From Paralvinella palmiformis (Eukaryota > Annelida > Polychaeta > Terebellida > Alvinellidae), in NCBI GenBank assembly GCA_025642065.1, contig JAODUP010001318.1, positions 1-64,000 of the forward strand: 64,000 nt of DNA. Direction: 5' to 3'. The notes beneath the pieces are model-generated. The model saw only the letters and a list, made by a program, of their open reading frames with translations, ran no database searches and was not told the origin of the DNA. The first letter of the stretch is position 1, and the number at the start of each line of letters is the position of its first letter. Position numbers and translations under genes: made by a program. Of this stretch, positions 1 to 12,503 are shown piece after piece.

Positions 1-880
1 TACATTCGCAAATAATATACATTGTGGAGTGCCAGCAATTGTCCTTTTACAAACCTAACAATGTTAGCTTTATTTATACCATCTGACAAATGCGGAAAGC
101 CTCTGTGATGATAGCATGTTACTCCTATGTTCCAAGCAAGATATCCTGTTACAAAGACATCTTCGAAAGGCCAAAAAATGTATCTGTCCTGATATAGATA
201 CTGAAAATTTCTCGTTTACATGAATATTGGATGGCTTCTACTACAAATACGAAGCCTTTAGTAGTAATTCGAAAACAGTTATATTCGTCAGATACATGTT
301 AGAACAGTAATCTGGATAGAATCCGTGTTGATGCAATTTATTCTCTATGCCCCACAAGCAACAGGTAACTTTCGATATAAAGTGTGCACTCTATTTTCTC
401 TCTTGCCGTGTGAACCACATATGTCGTCCGAAATGCAACCCATTTTTGGCATGTTGATGAAGATATTTTGTAAGATATATCTGTAAGCAGTATCTTCAGT
501 AACGACGTTAGTCATACAATGTTGATCCTGATAACTGCCGACTAAAGAGACTAACGTAATCCTGACACATGTAAAATGACGGTTAGTACTAGACTAAGTG
601 TTTCTTATGGCATCTCATCTTGTGCACGATTACCAACGGCTTAAAGGAATACAATCATCCATACCACTCGATCTTTGTCACCTTCTGATGAACATTTATC
701 TTCAGGCATTAAGATACAATTAATTTCGTAGCCAACTAGAGTCACATTTCGCCTTTGGACTGGTGTGTTATCCAGAACATTATCAATAAGTCTATCCCCC
801 AAACGTCGAAGTCTCTATGTAATATATTTACGTCTAAATGTTGGTATTCCTGAATTTTATCAGGTGACATTGACAACTGA
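1..880 (-). pseudogene. Beta-1,3-galactosyltransferase pseudogene, copy 1 (3' end runs off the window)
   Basis: Read on the minus strand, this stretch aligns almost continuously with the intact glycosyltransferase at 55,734-56,906. Positions 1-180 match its last ~60 codons (acidic FEDV motif, the CYHH block and the end WSDG..NKAN), 280-370 its YPDYC block, and 600-760 its RDAIRNT region. It is broken. The segment with the start codon and transmembrane anchor is deleted near 830-860, the segment with the catalytic DDD motif is deleted near 455-480, and stops and frameshifts interrupt the rest. The 5'-UTR acceptor (ttgttttccttctag) is still recognisable near 875-890, so this copy arose by DNA duplication and not from a processed mRNA. 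It cannot encode an active enzyme. Confidence 0.85.
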
Positions 881-1330
881 CAATTATCTCAGATCTAGAA
901 GGAAAACAAATATAAATAGCTATTGTTGTTTGGATAAGTAGTGAGTGAAGTGAATATAGTGTAAAAAGTGTAAATATTGCGACATCTACCCTATATCCCA
1001 GTAGTCCTAGTGACATTTGCGAGTTAATATTGAGTTAACATTGAGTTAATATTTAAAAATGCCATACTGAAAATGTTTCTGATTGTCGAATCACAGCTCT
1101 ATATATCTCAGAGGTTTGCATTGGATCGCTACAGTAACCAAAGTTCTTTCCCGAAATTGTCCCGTTCTATCTCTGTTATATAGACAAATGTTTTGAGAAA
1201 CTGATCTATGTTAGATATAACCGGGGACTGTGATAATGTAATATCAGATGGGTCAGTTATTACGGGGTAGGTTTGTTATGAACAAATAAAGTAAATGTTT
1301 TAACTCAAACTATCCCAAATTGGTATTATT
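881..1330 (-). other. 5'-flank homology of galactosyltransferase copy 1
   Basis: On the minus strand, 1,190-1,325 matches the promoter-distal flank of the intact gene (about 55,140-55,280), for example the shared tract around ctaccccg and the ATTACATTATCAC block. Positions 890-1,020 match its 5'-UTR intron, including the donor context atatagggtag. The sequence between, including the TATA region, is less well kept. This shows that the duplicated unit extended well upstream of the coding exon. Confidence 0.7.
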
Positions 1331-1512
1331 GAAATATTACTTTTTTTTAGGAAAGCATATCTGGTGATTGGCTCGTTTTATCTTATTGTTAGTCAATGTA
1401 GTGTATTGTGTAGTCCTTCTTATGATAGTAAACAGATTAGTGCTAAAATACTTGTTATTTCACGGTAGTAGTACGTTTTTATGCGATTAACAATTAGTTG
1501 TATCCCCCCCCT

Positions 1513-1546
<34 letters not shown>

Positions 1547-2304
1547 ACTCAAGACACAACTCTATCCATTCCTATACTGTATTCATCACACTTTGTGTTT
1601 GCGTTATATTGATCTATAACAATATCTGCCAATACTAGAGGTGTTACAGTGTTGTGTATCTATCAGCTCACTTGGATGACATATCAGCAAATTGATCCAC
1701 CTTTGACATCAACCAGAGAAATTGGTAATAGGATCATGCAGAGGTCGGCAACATCAATTATTCACCATAAAGTAGGTCATCCAATTTACGCTACATATTT
1801 CTCTTTTTGTCTCAAACAATCGCCGTCTTGTACACTTAGGTGAATGTTTACATATTGAAACCAACTTCAGTTTTACTCAAATAATTGTTAAAAAACAAAT
1901 TATAACTAATAGCGTATACATTGAGTACTTAGAGAGTTGCTATTCCTGAGTGAGTGATTGTGTTATGCATCCATTCAGTAGGTCAATCATTCAGTCGTTT
2001 AGTCTGTTAATCATTCAATGTGCAGTGCTCTAAAACACACGCGCACGTGCACACACATACACACACACAATGTGGCGTCCAATGTTTTATTTTGTGTATG
2101 TACTACCTCGCCATTAAACCACACGTACGTGTTGTTTACTGCGAGCTACAGTGTCAAATGGGATTTTTTATACGTAATTCCGTTGTATGTAGGCAGCCTG
2201 GATGTAACGGCTTCCCTGTGGGCGTGACAAATTTGGCATGTAAGAGAAGTGTATTAACTGTGTCCTACAGGTTGATGAGTAGTCCAGACACATGCGCATG
2301 TTCT
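1331..2304. other. No gene seen; one (GT)n tract
   Basis: AT-rich sequence with a (GT)n microsatellite at 1,516-1,545 after a short C run. Open frames here are short and show no recognisable domain. Confidence 0.6.
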
Positions 2305-2329
2305 GCACACACACACACACACACACACA

Positions 2330-2361
<32 letters not shown>

Positions 2362-2375
2362 CACACACACACACA
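2305..2375. repeat. (CA)n microsatellite
   Basis: About 70 bp of CA dinucleotides with two small interruptions (CAT and CAA). Confidence 0.95.
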
Positions 2376-2546
2376 ATAATAGTTTATTTTATCTAAACAG
2401 GAATAATTATATGAAAAATTATATAATTCATAACTAAGCATCAGTTGAAAAAGGTCATTGGGTTCATACAAAACCAGACCTAACACATGTTTACAATTAA
2501 ATTATATGTTTACTGTTCAATCTTTAGCACACGGAGACTGCTGCAG

Positions 2547-2548
<2 letters not shown>

Positions 2549-2612
<64 letters not shown>
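2549..2612. repeat. (TA)n microsatellite at the broken 3' side of a LINE
   Basis: Sixty-plus bases of perfect TA. It sits exactly where the reverse-transcriptase frame of the neighbouring minus-strand LINE stops matching, so expansion or a break here removed the LINE's 3' part. Confidence 0.95.
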
Positions 2613-2615
<3 letters not shown>

Positions 2616-3966
2616 TATATTGAATGACAGGTACAACTGTGTATCATCCGTGTAGAAGTGGTGCTGCAGTCTATGACGCCTTATGACGTCACCAAGGGGT
2701 TTTGTATAGAGTACGTAATTTTTCGGACCCAGAAAAGAGCCCTGGGGAACATTGTACTTCATGAATACTGGCAATGACAATTCACCTTCAACAGAAACAA
2801 TTTGGAAACGTTCGCTAACATATGATGTCATCCACGCTCGCGGTATACCTGTGATACCAAAGTGTTGTTCCAATCGTTCCAGTAGTTTTTGGTGATCAGT
2901 GGTGTCAAATGCTGTGGACAGGTCGAGCATGATAAGCACAGACACACAACCCTTATCTAGAGAGTCCAAATTATCGTTATTCACCTTGAGTAATTCCGTC
3001 TCTGTTGAGTGGAACTTACGGTAGGCAGACTGAAGTGGTTCGTGGAGACAATTTGACACAGGTGATGCTCTATGCGGGCACCCACAACCTTTTCCAGGAT
3101 TTTCGAGACAAATGGTAGATTAGACACTGGCCTGTATTTCTTCAATATCTCTGGGTCCAGACCAGATTTCTTCAGAAGTGGTCTTATCCGAGCACATTTG
3201 AAGCACATTGGCACACTGCCCGTCTCCATGGACCGATTAATTATTGCAGTCACTAGGAGGACCAGCTCATCCAGGCACTGCTTGAGGGGCCATGTTGGAA
3301 TCGGATCGAGTTCACATAACTTATCCGAGCTTTGTGTATGACACTTCGCACTTCCTCTGGCGTGGCAGGTTTAAAATAATCTAGTACCACGGACATGGCA
3401 GTGGGTAATTCTGGTACATTTTCATACATTTGTATTTGCCTTGTTTGAAGGTCACTTCTGATGTTATCGACCTTCTTGGTGAAGAAATCACTAAAATACT
3501 GTGCTAGTTCTTTAGCAGGTACACCACTTCGCAGGGTACGCCCCTCACCATTACCCATCAAATGCTTTGATATTCTATAAATGCCTTTCTGATCATATCC
3601 ACGAGATTTAATCTTCTCTGAGTAGTAAGAAATACGCGTTTGTTGTAGAAGCTTGTTTGTAATTACACACTGTTCCCTATAAAGTTTGTGGTCTATGGCT
3701 AACTTGGAGCAACGCCATTTACGTTCCAGCTTCTGTCGTAGATTCTTTGCCTCATGCAGTTGGTTAGAGTACCATGGACATGAGGGCCTTAATACAATTA
3801 TATTTGTGCAAAGTGGAGCATGTTTATCTACGAGTGAATAGAGTCCATTATTGTACGCATTTGCTAGTTCATTCACAGAACCATTGAAGGGATGCATTAT
3901 AGTGGAGTCTGTTATATCTCGCTTGAAGGTGTCCACATAAATTGCGCGTAGTTTTCTGAAAAACAC
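2613..3966 (-). mobile_element. CR1-like LINE relic (reverse transcriptase, frameshifted, both ends lost)
   Basis: Three overlapping minus-strand frames (3,966-3,253; 3,253-2,981; 3,059-2,613) encode consecutive parts of a non-LTR reverse transcriptase: a pre-RT region with PWYSNQLHEAK and FSDFFTKKV, then YRPVSNLPFVSKILEKVV, then LDLSTAFDTTDH, VPQGSFLGP and FYTDDTQLY. The order and motifs fit the CR1/L2 group. Frame changes near 3,253 and 3,000 and the YTDD in place of YADD at the active site show decay. The endonuclease at the 5' end is absent and the 3' end is lost at a (TA)n tract. It differs in sequence from the LINE copies at 9.7 and 24.5 kb. Confidence 0.85.
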
Positions 3967-3973
3967 TGTTTAT

Positions 3974-4016
3974 ATAATATATATATATATATATTATATA
4001 TATATATATAATATTA
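3974..4016. repeat. Self-complementary TA-rich tract
   Basis: TA dinucleotides interrupted by TATTATA and ATAATAT. It can fold on itself and marks the 5' truncation edge of the adjacent LINE relic. Confidence 0.8.
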
Positions 4017-5810
4017 TATCTTTTTCCCAATCAGGTCAAATGACTCTCCCTTCCAATTTAACGAAACACTATTTTCACATATTACGAAAAACTGGAATAT
4101 ACAAATAATATATTCTAAATAGTTATATTTGTAAAGAAGAGTCTACTGAAAGTATTTGAACCGTGAGTTTTCACATCGCATGATTCATTGAGAAATAACA
4201 TAAATATTGTGGGATGATGATTGTTATCATTTGCAATTTACTCCAATTTTAATGCTAATTTTAGTTTCTTTGCAGGCATAGCTTTGTGCCAGCCTGTAAC
4301 GTTGAGGTGGTCTTGCGGGTCTGTAGCATGGTGGCGTGCAACGTGCTATGTTCCGATGTTATGCGATGGAAAGGAGAGGGGGTGTCATACTAAGTCGATC
4401 CCGATGGTCGACCAATCAGCGTACTTACTGTCTTATGAGAGAACTTTAGCTTAGATAGTTCAGCGAATTATACAGCCTTCGCATTCGTCAATATTCTGCA
4501 CACATGTTGTAATATCTCATACATAGGAACCTGGTTCTGTTTGTCAACGTTTTCGCCTACTCACAGATTACCAAAATCATTTCACGGACAGACCTGAATC
4601 TAAATACAGAATTGCTTCAGTGAAATGACTGAACAGGTGACTGTTGGGATCTCCATTGTTTCTGGGTTACTATTAAATTAAGCTAAATAGGCGGATATAA
4701 TTCGGATATAATGAATCCATTGCTTCTTCTCATTTCCATGCACTACAAATATCATTTATTCCCCTTGAATATCATTATTTCAGCTGTAATCTAGCCACAT
4801 TATCACATTCAACATAATAATAATCTATTGCATATCGAGCCCGTTATGCTACTGATTAAACATTTTGACTAAACAAATTTTCAGACGTAACAGATCGTGT
4901 TATCTTACCTTGCAATTTGTCGCCTTGTAACTATACGAAGAGTGGTTATTCATACCAAGTTTATCATTTGTTAACAATGATATCCTGGCAACTGTTTAGT
5001 GCTATTACCAAAAATCGCAATTTCAGAAAAAAAGGAAATACTTTTATCAATACGTAACAAGCTGATCAGTTGAAAGTATTCAAAGCCAAGAAAGTTGGAG
5101 TTAACAAAGGATTAAAAGCCACGTGTAATTAATCAACCACTAGGCTGACTGTTGAATATGCTCCACTCTATGCCACCCCACCACAACGCAAACTTTCAAC
5201 CAGATCCCAAAGTTGTCATAAAAATGAGAATAGACTGTACATTAGATATATACAATCCCTCCCGTCACAGAATTGGTCAAGTATGTGTTTATATAGCTAA
5301 CAGTCCATCTCCAGTTTGAACAGTTCAAAAAGAACCTGTTATAATAGAAGTAGGTGGTTAGTGTCTCGGACTCTACAGAGAGGTGTTGTGTTAGTATAGC
5401 TGTTAATTGGTACGTATTTTGACTACTTATACATGTTTACGTGTACTCCTGATCGTTGTGTTCAAGTGCTATCAAGCAACACATATTTTGTTATATAAGA
5501 TAAGAGAAAAACTAAGTCAATCACACTGCCTTCTTTCATCGCTGATACATGAGACGGAAAATTAGGTACTATTGGATATTAGTAGATATTGTATTTTATT
5601 GACAACATTTATTATATTCGAACTAATTGGAGGTACTCTTATGCTTTCACTAGACGTGATTTTTTGCTACTATTGCTACTGATAACCATGGCTAATGCTG
5701 TCACGATAGGATATTTTAATATAAAAATGTGAATAAGTTACAGTGGAAAAGTTGAGTTCGTTTTTCAATAAATTATCTTAATAACAAGAATTTTGTATGT
5801 TTTGAGTTCG
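4017..5810. other. No gene seen
   Basis: AT-rich unique-looking sequence. The longest frame (4,221-4,454, plus) shows no domain, signal peptide or splice pattern that I trust. Confidence 0.6.
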
Positions 5811-5965
5811 GACTCCATTCTTGTGGGTTGGGTACGAGTGATAGTCTTGTGGGTTGGACACGGGTTCAATAAAATGTTTGGTATGGGTTGGGTTCGGGTT
5901 GAGATTTATTGGTTTTGGTTGTGTTCGGGTTGAGTAGTTGCGGGTTGGATCAGGTATGGGTTCAG
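5811..5965 (+). repeat. Degenerate GGGTT/GGGTTCGGGTT array
   Basis: About 155 bp in which GGGTTGGGT, GGGTTCGGGTTGAG and GGACACGGGTT variants recur irregularly on the plus strand. Runs of G at short spacing could allow quadruplex folding. It is not the TTAGGG animal telomere repeat. A (TA)n(GT)n tract follows at 5,992-6,041. Confidence 0.7.
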
Positions 5966-5990
5966 CTTTACAACCGGTGCAGGGCTCACA

Positions 5991-5991
<1 letters not shown>

Positions 5992-6041
<50 letters not shown>
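5992..6041. repeat. (TA)n(GT)n microsatellite
   Basis: Compound dinucleotide tract of about 30 bp TA followed by about 18 bp GT. Confidence 0.95.
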
Positions 6042-6042
<1 letters not shown>

Positions 6043-7309
6043 TTTAGGATACATATAGAAAGACAATGTGTCTGGACTATTCATCAGATTGTGGGTCACA
6101 GCTATTTCGCTTTTCGCACGCGACAAATATGTCACGCTCACAGGAAAACGGCTACATGCAGGCTACGTAGAAGAGCGGAAGCACGTAAAACATACCATTT
6201 GACACTCGCAGTAAACAACACGTGCCTGTGGTTCAATGGGAACTTACTACATACATATGATAACTACTTTGATACCGCACTTTACATACATCAGTAATTT
6301 TCTGTGGTCCAAAAGAAACCTCTGTATAAAACATTTCGACACCTCAGATGCTGACCTCAGCTTTATTCTGGGTTCGAATAACTAAATAAATCCTATATGG
6401 ATACTCGTCCGATTAGCCTGGCGTCGCAGGTTCTTCTTTAACCTGAGCTAAAAGTTGGGCCTTTTATAGGCCCTCGGCGTGTTAACAAACATTAAAGTTC
6501 GTTGACCAAGTGAAGCAATGCACACCAACTCCCTCATTTAATCGAGGCCGACGGTGATGAGTTTGAGCTTCCAAAAGTGAATAATTTATCGTGTAAAACA
6601 CTCGGTCCCTTCATTTTAATACTTAACCCTTACATTGAACGATGCCTTTTTACATCTCGTATAGAGTGTTGCAACTATATGTTATATCGTGTATCTGACT
6701 AGGACATCAATGGTGTTCAAGCAGTGAATCAAGAATGAGGCAGCTCTCATCAGGGGCGCACATAGAAAACATTATACGGGGCGTGCTCTAAGTGATATGC
6801 TTTCTTTTATGAAGTGAATCCATATGCTGAATGAAAACTATATACAGCTACAGTAATACCCCCGCTTTAGGTCATTTCGCGCTATGTAAAATTCGCCTTT
6901 ATGCCACTTTCTGAGTATATTTCAGTTCAGCGAATCCCATTACGTCCGACGTTACATCAGTCAGCTACTCCAGCTACGTCAGAATAAAAAGACGTAAAAT
7001 AAATAGGTTAATAATAAAAGGTAAAATAACCTAAAATATACCAATTTAAAATACAACAAAAACATTAAAACATTTTAAAGGCATTTGTAATGGATTATGT
7101 CCGGTTTACGTCACAGATTGGGTTACGTCACGTCTTTTGGAACCAATTAATTACGTTGGGCGCGGTATGACTGTATACTGGTTTAGGAAAACTTAATTCA
7201 AGACAATAACCCTCCCCCATACACACATATGACGTATTTATAAACATGTTACAGGGATAATTACAAATATAAAATATACAAATCACTTCATCGGCTCACT
7301 GTTCAATCC
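6042..7309. other. No gene seen
   Basis: Unique-looking AT-rich DNA without a convincing frame, RNA gene or repeat. Confidence 0.55.
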
Positions 7310-7600
7310 CGCATCATTTTCAAATTGTGTGTCATTGCCTATCAAACCTTCATATCCATGCTTTCTCTAGCACCCAAGCCCAAAAAGCTCCATTCATCCG
7401 GTTTTCACTTGTTGTCTGTTTCCAGGGTTAAGACCCATGTTGGCACTGGTGTTTTTTCAGTTGCTGTCCTTACTCTTTGGAACTTATTCCCTGAACATGT
7501 TAAGTCATCAAATAGCATAGTTTTTTTCGTCACTATTTGAAAACTCACCTTTTCAGATTTGCTTATCCCTCGTACACTTCCCAAGTTACAACTGCACCCG
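7310..7600 (+). mobile_element. 3'-terminal coding fragment of a CR1-like LINE
   Basis: The plus-strand frame 7,325-7,540 contains LLSVSRVKTHVGTGVFSVAV and TLWNLFPEHVKSS. This is the recognisable C-terminal end of CR1-type LINE proteins (compare SRLKSYGDCAFSVAAPTLWN in the element at 9.7 kb). A stop follows at 7,538-7,540, after which a second frame continues with LTFSDLL, so it is frameshifted. The polymerase domain is absent, as expected from 5' truncation. It belongs to a different, older family than the 9.7 and 24.5 kb copies. Confidence 0.7.
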
Positions 7601-9184
7601 ATCATTTGTTGATGAATTTTGCATCGTACCTAGATTATGAGATTGCCCAACACCTGTACTAAGTGCGCCACTGAGTTCGAATCTTTTCGAGGTTATTGGG
7701 CCAATGTTAATTTGGTTTAACAAAACCAACAATCAATTAATGATTAATTAATGATGGGAATTATTTATCAGGTTATCTAGGATAATGTATAACTAGAGTT
7801 TATCCTTATCTGTTCATTTCCACCTGGCACCCAATTACCAAACTTAAACATCAATCCTACTTCATGCAGATGAAAGTCAACGATAATATGTGATGAACTT
7901 GGGTTTTCAAAGCAATCAGATTCACTGCAAGATTAGCCAGGTCGTTGTTATGATACTGCATTGTCACTTTCCACATTTTTTGCCTGTCTGATTTTCCCCT
8001 TTGCAATTCAGAAATATAGGAAGAGAGAGAGTGGGTGATGTTTGTACTATTAACCAAAATATCCGTTTAAAATATATTCTCTTTATGAAGGTCGACAATT
8101 ACACTGTGACTTTGAAGTCGCCGGTTACGAGATATGATCTTCTTCTTACATTGAACATCTTACGTATAAGATGGCCCAACACGGTGACCTAATAAAATGT
8201 TGCACGGACTTATTGATTGGCCCCACATACGTCAAGTTTAATTCTGGCCTACGAAATTGTTATGTAAATAAAACTGCTTTTGATCAAAACAAGTAAATAA
8301 TCAACCCTTTTTTTGCCGCACGAAGTGTCATTTGATATATTGTTGTCAGTAATATATCCATAATGTACCATTACATTCTATAGAATCGGCGGATCTTGAA
8401 GCTGTAGGGAACTATTTTAGATTCCCGTTATCAGAATGAAGATTGTTTTATGCCTTTTTGTATTAATATAAGTTTAAAAAGATCCTTTGTTCATCATATA
8501 AACAAATGGTCCCTTTACTAATAACGGCAAGGTCATGAAAAGTACTTGTCTGAACAGTGTCCCAAACAGAAATAAATTGCAATTTAGATTTATTATGATA
8601 TCTTTATACAAATCGAGATGTTATATGATACGTGTATAATGTGATATGAATGGGTGTGTTTGTAAGTCATATCAGATAAAAGAAAGTAGATTAAATAGTT
8701 TATGTATCATGGCAAAAGATTGATTGAAATTAGCATTTCAATAACAATCACCGGGCAGCTCATTTTTGAGTTAAGGAATTTCATATACAAAGTAAACTAA
8801 GGGAGTTTTGTAATTTCAAGTTGACATACATCATCATTGAAACCAAATTCGTTCAATAAGTTAACAGCCAATTTACCTGAGAAGAACTCCTTAAAATATT
8901 AAACTAGATGAAACTGAGTAGGTGAGCGTTATGATTCCAATATCTGCATACCATGACTCACAATTGTACGTTCTATTATATATGTATTTTAAATAGTTCT
9001 CCAGTTCCATAACCGAATACTTCGGGCATTGGGTTGAAACTGTCCAGATCCGGGTTCAGATCGTACTAAAATACATGTATTGTAAAGTATACCGATTTTC
9101 CCGATTCACTGTAAACCTCGGGAATTACCAAGCCGTTATTTTTCCTTGAACCGGTGTTAGATAGGCTTCACCCAATTATCGGAA
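7601..9184. other. No gene seen
   Basis: AT-rich sequence without recognisable coding or repeat structure. The small ATTAATTAATGATTAATTAATGA block near 7,730-7,755 is a simple palindromic run. Confidence 0.55.
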
Positions 9185-9203
9185 ACACACGCATCGTGAT
9201 AAG

Positions 9204-9390
9204 ATTATGATGATTGATGTTTTACGGCCACTTTTGTGCACAAGATAGGCTAAATGGGCCGAGCGACCTCCAAAGGTAATGAGACGAAGTCAAAGACGAA
9301 ACAACCTTCAGATATGCCCACGCCGGGATTCGAACACGGGTGGTAGTGATCTGTGGTCCAGCACGCTACCGCTAGACCATGGAGGCGCCC
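9204..9390 (-). mobile_element. tRNA-derived SINE, family A, copy 1, with perfect target-site duplication
   Basis: On the minus strand the element starts GGCGCCTCCATGGTCTAGCG, has an A-box-like TGGTCTAGCGGTAGCG and a B-box-like GTTCGAATCCC, and continues with a shared body (GAGGTCGCTCGGCCCATTTA) to a 3' end GGCCGTAAAACATCAATCAT. A perfect 19-bp direct repeat, ACACACGCATCGTGATAAG, flanks it at 9,185-9,203 and 9,391-9,409. This is the target-site duplication of a fairly recent retroposition. Other copies are at 28.1, 36.7, 48.3, 48.4 and 61.3 kb. Confidence 0.92.
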
Positions 9391-9716
9391 ACACACGCAT
9401 CGTGATAAGGCGAGCGGTATGCATCATATGATTTAAAAGCAACTAATAAATATTGACATTGATTGAAAAACAACGACATGGAAAATAGTGTCAGATTGCT
9501 AGGAATAATTAATAAACGATAAAACGGCGACATAAAATCCAGACGAGATAGGGTTAGACTTATATAAGTCGGCATGCACCGATATGAAAAGGATAATACT
9601 AAGTTAGTTAGAAACAAATTATCTTTACAGTTATCAATTAAGTACTGATACAATCAGATAACCGACTGGGTGCCTGGTCCAGAAATTGCTATAAAAGTCA
9701 GTAGCGATGAACTCAA

Positions 9717-9717
<1 letters not shown>

Positions 9718-9752
<35 letters not shown>

Positions 9753-11403
9753 TATATTTAATAAAGCACCCTTACTAGCAGGAGCCATTCAAAGGCGCTG
9801 TACAAAAAACTATGTAATATAATAATACCCCAAATAATGTCTGTAAAAACCCTGTAATGATTTAAAAGATAATAATTATTTATCTGTGAAAGCGACCTTA
9901 AACAGGTTTGTTTTTAGAAAAGACTTAAAATTTCCAAGAGACGACGCATTTCTAATATTTGCAGGCAACTTATTCCACAAAGTGGGGGCTGCAACACTAA
10001 ATGCACAATCACCATATGACTTGAGCCGAGACACTGGCACCTGCAATAGTATCTGACTGGATGACCTGAGTTCACACAGGTATTCTGGCGCCATATCATT
10101 AATAGATTTATAAGTTATTAACAGAATCTTAAAATGGATACGCTGTCTAACAGGTAGCCAATGTAGTTTTGGAAGAATTGGGGTGATATGATCATATTTT
10201 CTAGTATTTGTTACAATGCGAGCTGCACTATTCTGAATTCGCTGAAGGCGATTAATGTTATAATCAGATATGCCATATAACAGGGAGTTACAATAGTCTA
10301 TACGAGATGTAACAAAGGCATGGACTACAGTTACAAGTGATTCTTGTGTCAAGAATGCTTTTAAACAGTGGATGTTCTTAAGATGGTAGTAGGCAGCTCG
10401 GCATACTGATATGACATGTTCATGCATGTTAATACATTAGTCAAAAATAACCCCTAGATTTTTTACTGACCCATTAGGGGTAATCGAAGATGCACCCATC
10501 TGTAATGCTGGTGTCTTTAGAGATTTAACACAATGTGGTGATGCCAAATATAAAATATTTGTTTTATTATCATTTAGTTTTAGAAGATTTTGAGTCATCC
10601 ATAACCGAATATCGGCAATACAATGTTCTAAATTCTTCAGAGAAGAGGAGAAATTTAACTCATTGTCAGGATCCAGTGATATATACAGGTGTGTGTCATC
10701 AGCATACAAGTGATATTTAACCCATATCGCTGCGCAATGATCCCAAGAGGACGGGTATACATTGTGAAAACCAGAGGACCAAGAACTGAACCCTGTGGTA
10801 CACCAGATAACAAAAACTGAATGTCAGATAAAATACCATGAACAGACACTCTCTGGGAGCGTTGTTCCAGATAGGATCTAAACCATTCAAGTACTCTACC
10901 TGACAGACCAAACATGTCTTTTAACCTAGAGAAAAGTACAGTATGGTCAACTGTATCAAATGCAGCAGACAGGTCCAGAAGAACAAGTATTACTTGGCTT
11001 ACCTTGATCAATTGACATCATAATATCATTTTTCACTCGAACCAAGGCTGTTTCAGTGCTGTGACCACTTTTATAGGCAGACTGTAGTGATTCATTAAGG
11101 TTATTATTGATTAAATATTTGTTTAGATGGAAGGCAACTGCCTTTTCTATAACTTTAGATAAAAATGTAAGATTTGAAACAGGTCTGTAATTGTTTAGAA
11201 TATTACAGTCCATAGTGGTTTTTTTATTAATGGTTTTACAAGGGCAGATTTCATGGATCTTGGGAAAACACCCCGAGATAATGATTTATTAACTATATTT
11301 GTAATTGGGTTTATCAGAAGATCCAGACAATCGTTCACAAGCCATGTAGGCATAGGGTCAACTGCACAGAAAGCATTAGATGACTTTTTCAGCAACTGTC
11401 TGG
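9718..11403 (-). mobile_element. 5'-truncated CR1-like LINE, copy 2
   Basis: The minus strand encodes the reverse transcriptase and C-terminal part of the same family as the element at 24.5-27.5 kb. Recognisable blocks are NNYRPVSNLTFLSKVIEKAV, LDLSAAFDTVDH, SGVPQGSVLGPLVF, the active-site YADD at 10,695-10,706, and the C-terminal LPKLHWLPVRQRIHFKILLI. The frame breaks near 11,000, 10,700 and 10,435. The body stops abruptly near 11,403, where the 24.5-kb copy continues, so it is 5' truncated. The 3' end is the GCGCTTTATTAAATATACATT-type tail followed by an (ATT)n tract at 9,718-9,751. It lacks about 30 bp present in the other copy near 24,820-24,840. Confidence 0.93.
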
Positions 11404-12319
11404 GTAAGCAGTGACTGAAGCAGTGATTCAATGAATCAGTGCCTTTCGCAGCTCGATACTGACACGTGTTACTTGATAGACATATTATATAGTTGAAATG
11501 AACTGTGATAGACGTAGATCCAAATTACATCGAGTCCTTTCGTCTTCTGTGTGTGGAGGAAAGCGCAAAGGAGATCGTAGAGTTGCTGCAGTCCGAAATA
11601 TCGCTTTTACGTATGGGCGGTGGTCCTAGAATTCTATAATACGTGTGGGTTTCAACCATAGAATTGACATTGTTCGCAAGGAAAGGTGTATTTAATATTA
11701 TTTCTTTGACATAAAAAAAAGTTGTGAAGACTAAATGTTCTTATGTCATCCGTCTGTAAACATTCCGAAACTAGTTGGGTATTTTAGCTGTTATCTTTCG
11801 AACGTTTCACAAATAACAAGTTATAAGATGATTAAATATGTTATGATGACAGGGAGATTTTCACTGATTATACAGCTGAATCGAATGAATTTGTGAACCA
11901 GAAGACATATTCTTTGAAGAAGATCAGTGAGACAGTAAAATTCAGGACCGGAAAGAATTGTTCGGAAATGACTTGTTGAAGTATTTTATCGGTTATATAT
12001 CAACGAGCTGTTGATTCCACACCACCCAGCCTGATATCCATTTTCGGGAAGTCAGCAGTCTGGTCATACTAGAAATATCGCATATCCACAAAAGATAGAT
12101 AATTTCTTCTAAAATAGGAAGTGTTTATCAGCTACTGTGCAAGAATATTCAAGCCTGAGTCTAGTTAAATTAAATTTAAATATAGTATTATTATAGAAAT
12201 GTTACTCGCGCGCGTATGACTTATTACGGTGTGTACTAGCTTTCGATTATGACTTAAAATATCTAAACGACACTATTTAGGTATTATATTAATATTAATA
12301 ATAGTACCGAAGACTATAT
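11404..12319. other. No gene seen
   Basis: AT-rich unique-looking DNA beyond the LINE truncation point. Confidence 0.55.
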
Positions 12320-12431
12320 ATAACAAGACGTGTTACTTCGGGTTTTAACATGGCACGCCATTTTGAATTCATGGAGCGCCAGGGCCCTAGCGACTGGAGG
12401 TAGATTGTCACGGACAGCTCCCTTCGTTAAC

Positions 12432-12503
12432 ATGGCGCCTAATGGCACTGGTTCATTCTGCGCCGCTTTCGGCTGCAGTAACAGAAAAAGTATGCACAAA
12501 TAA
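12432..12503 (+). pseudogene. THAP zinc-finger N-terminus (frameshifted)
   Basis: The ATG in context aacATGGCG opens a 23-codon frame reading MAPNGTGSFCAAFGCSNRKS and ends at TAA. C-x4-C followed by SNRKS is the hallmark start of a THAP domain. In the next frame the following bases give T-F-P-K, the expected F-x-F-P region, so a single frameshift near 12,500 explains the stop. The rest of the finger (C-x2-H) is not readable. Confidence 0.5.

Noticed and set aside
5811..5965. Interstitial telomere repeat
   Set aside because: Units are GGGTTSG-like and irregular, not TTAGGG.
9204..9390. Functional tRNA gene
   Set aside because: A and B boxes are present, but there is no cloverleaf with a paired acceptor stem, and six copies share a long non-tRNA body and target duplications, so these are SINEs.
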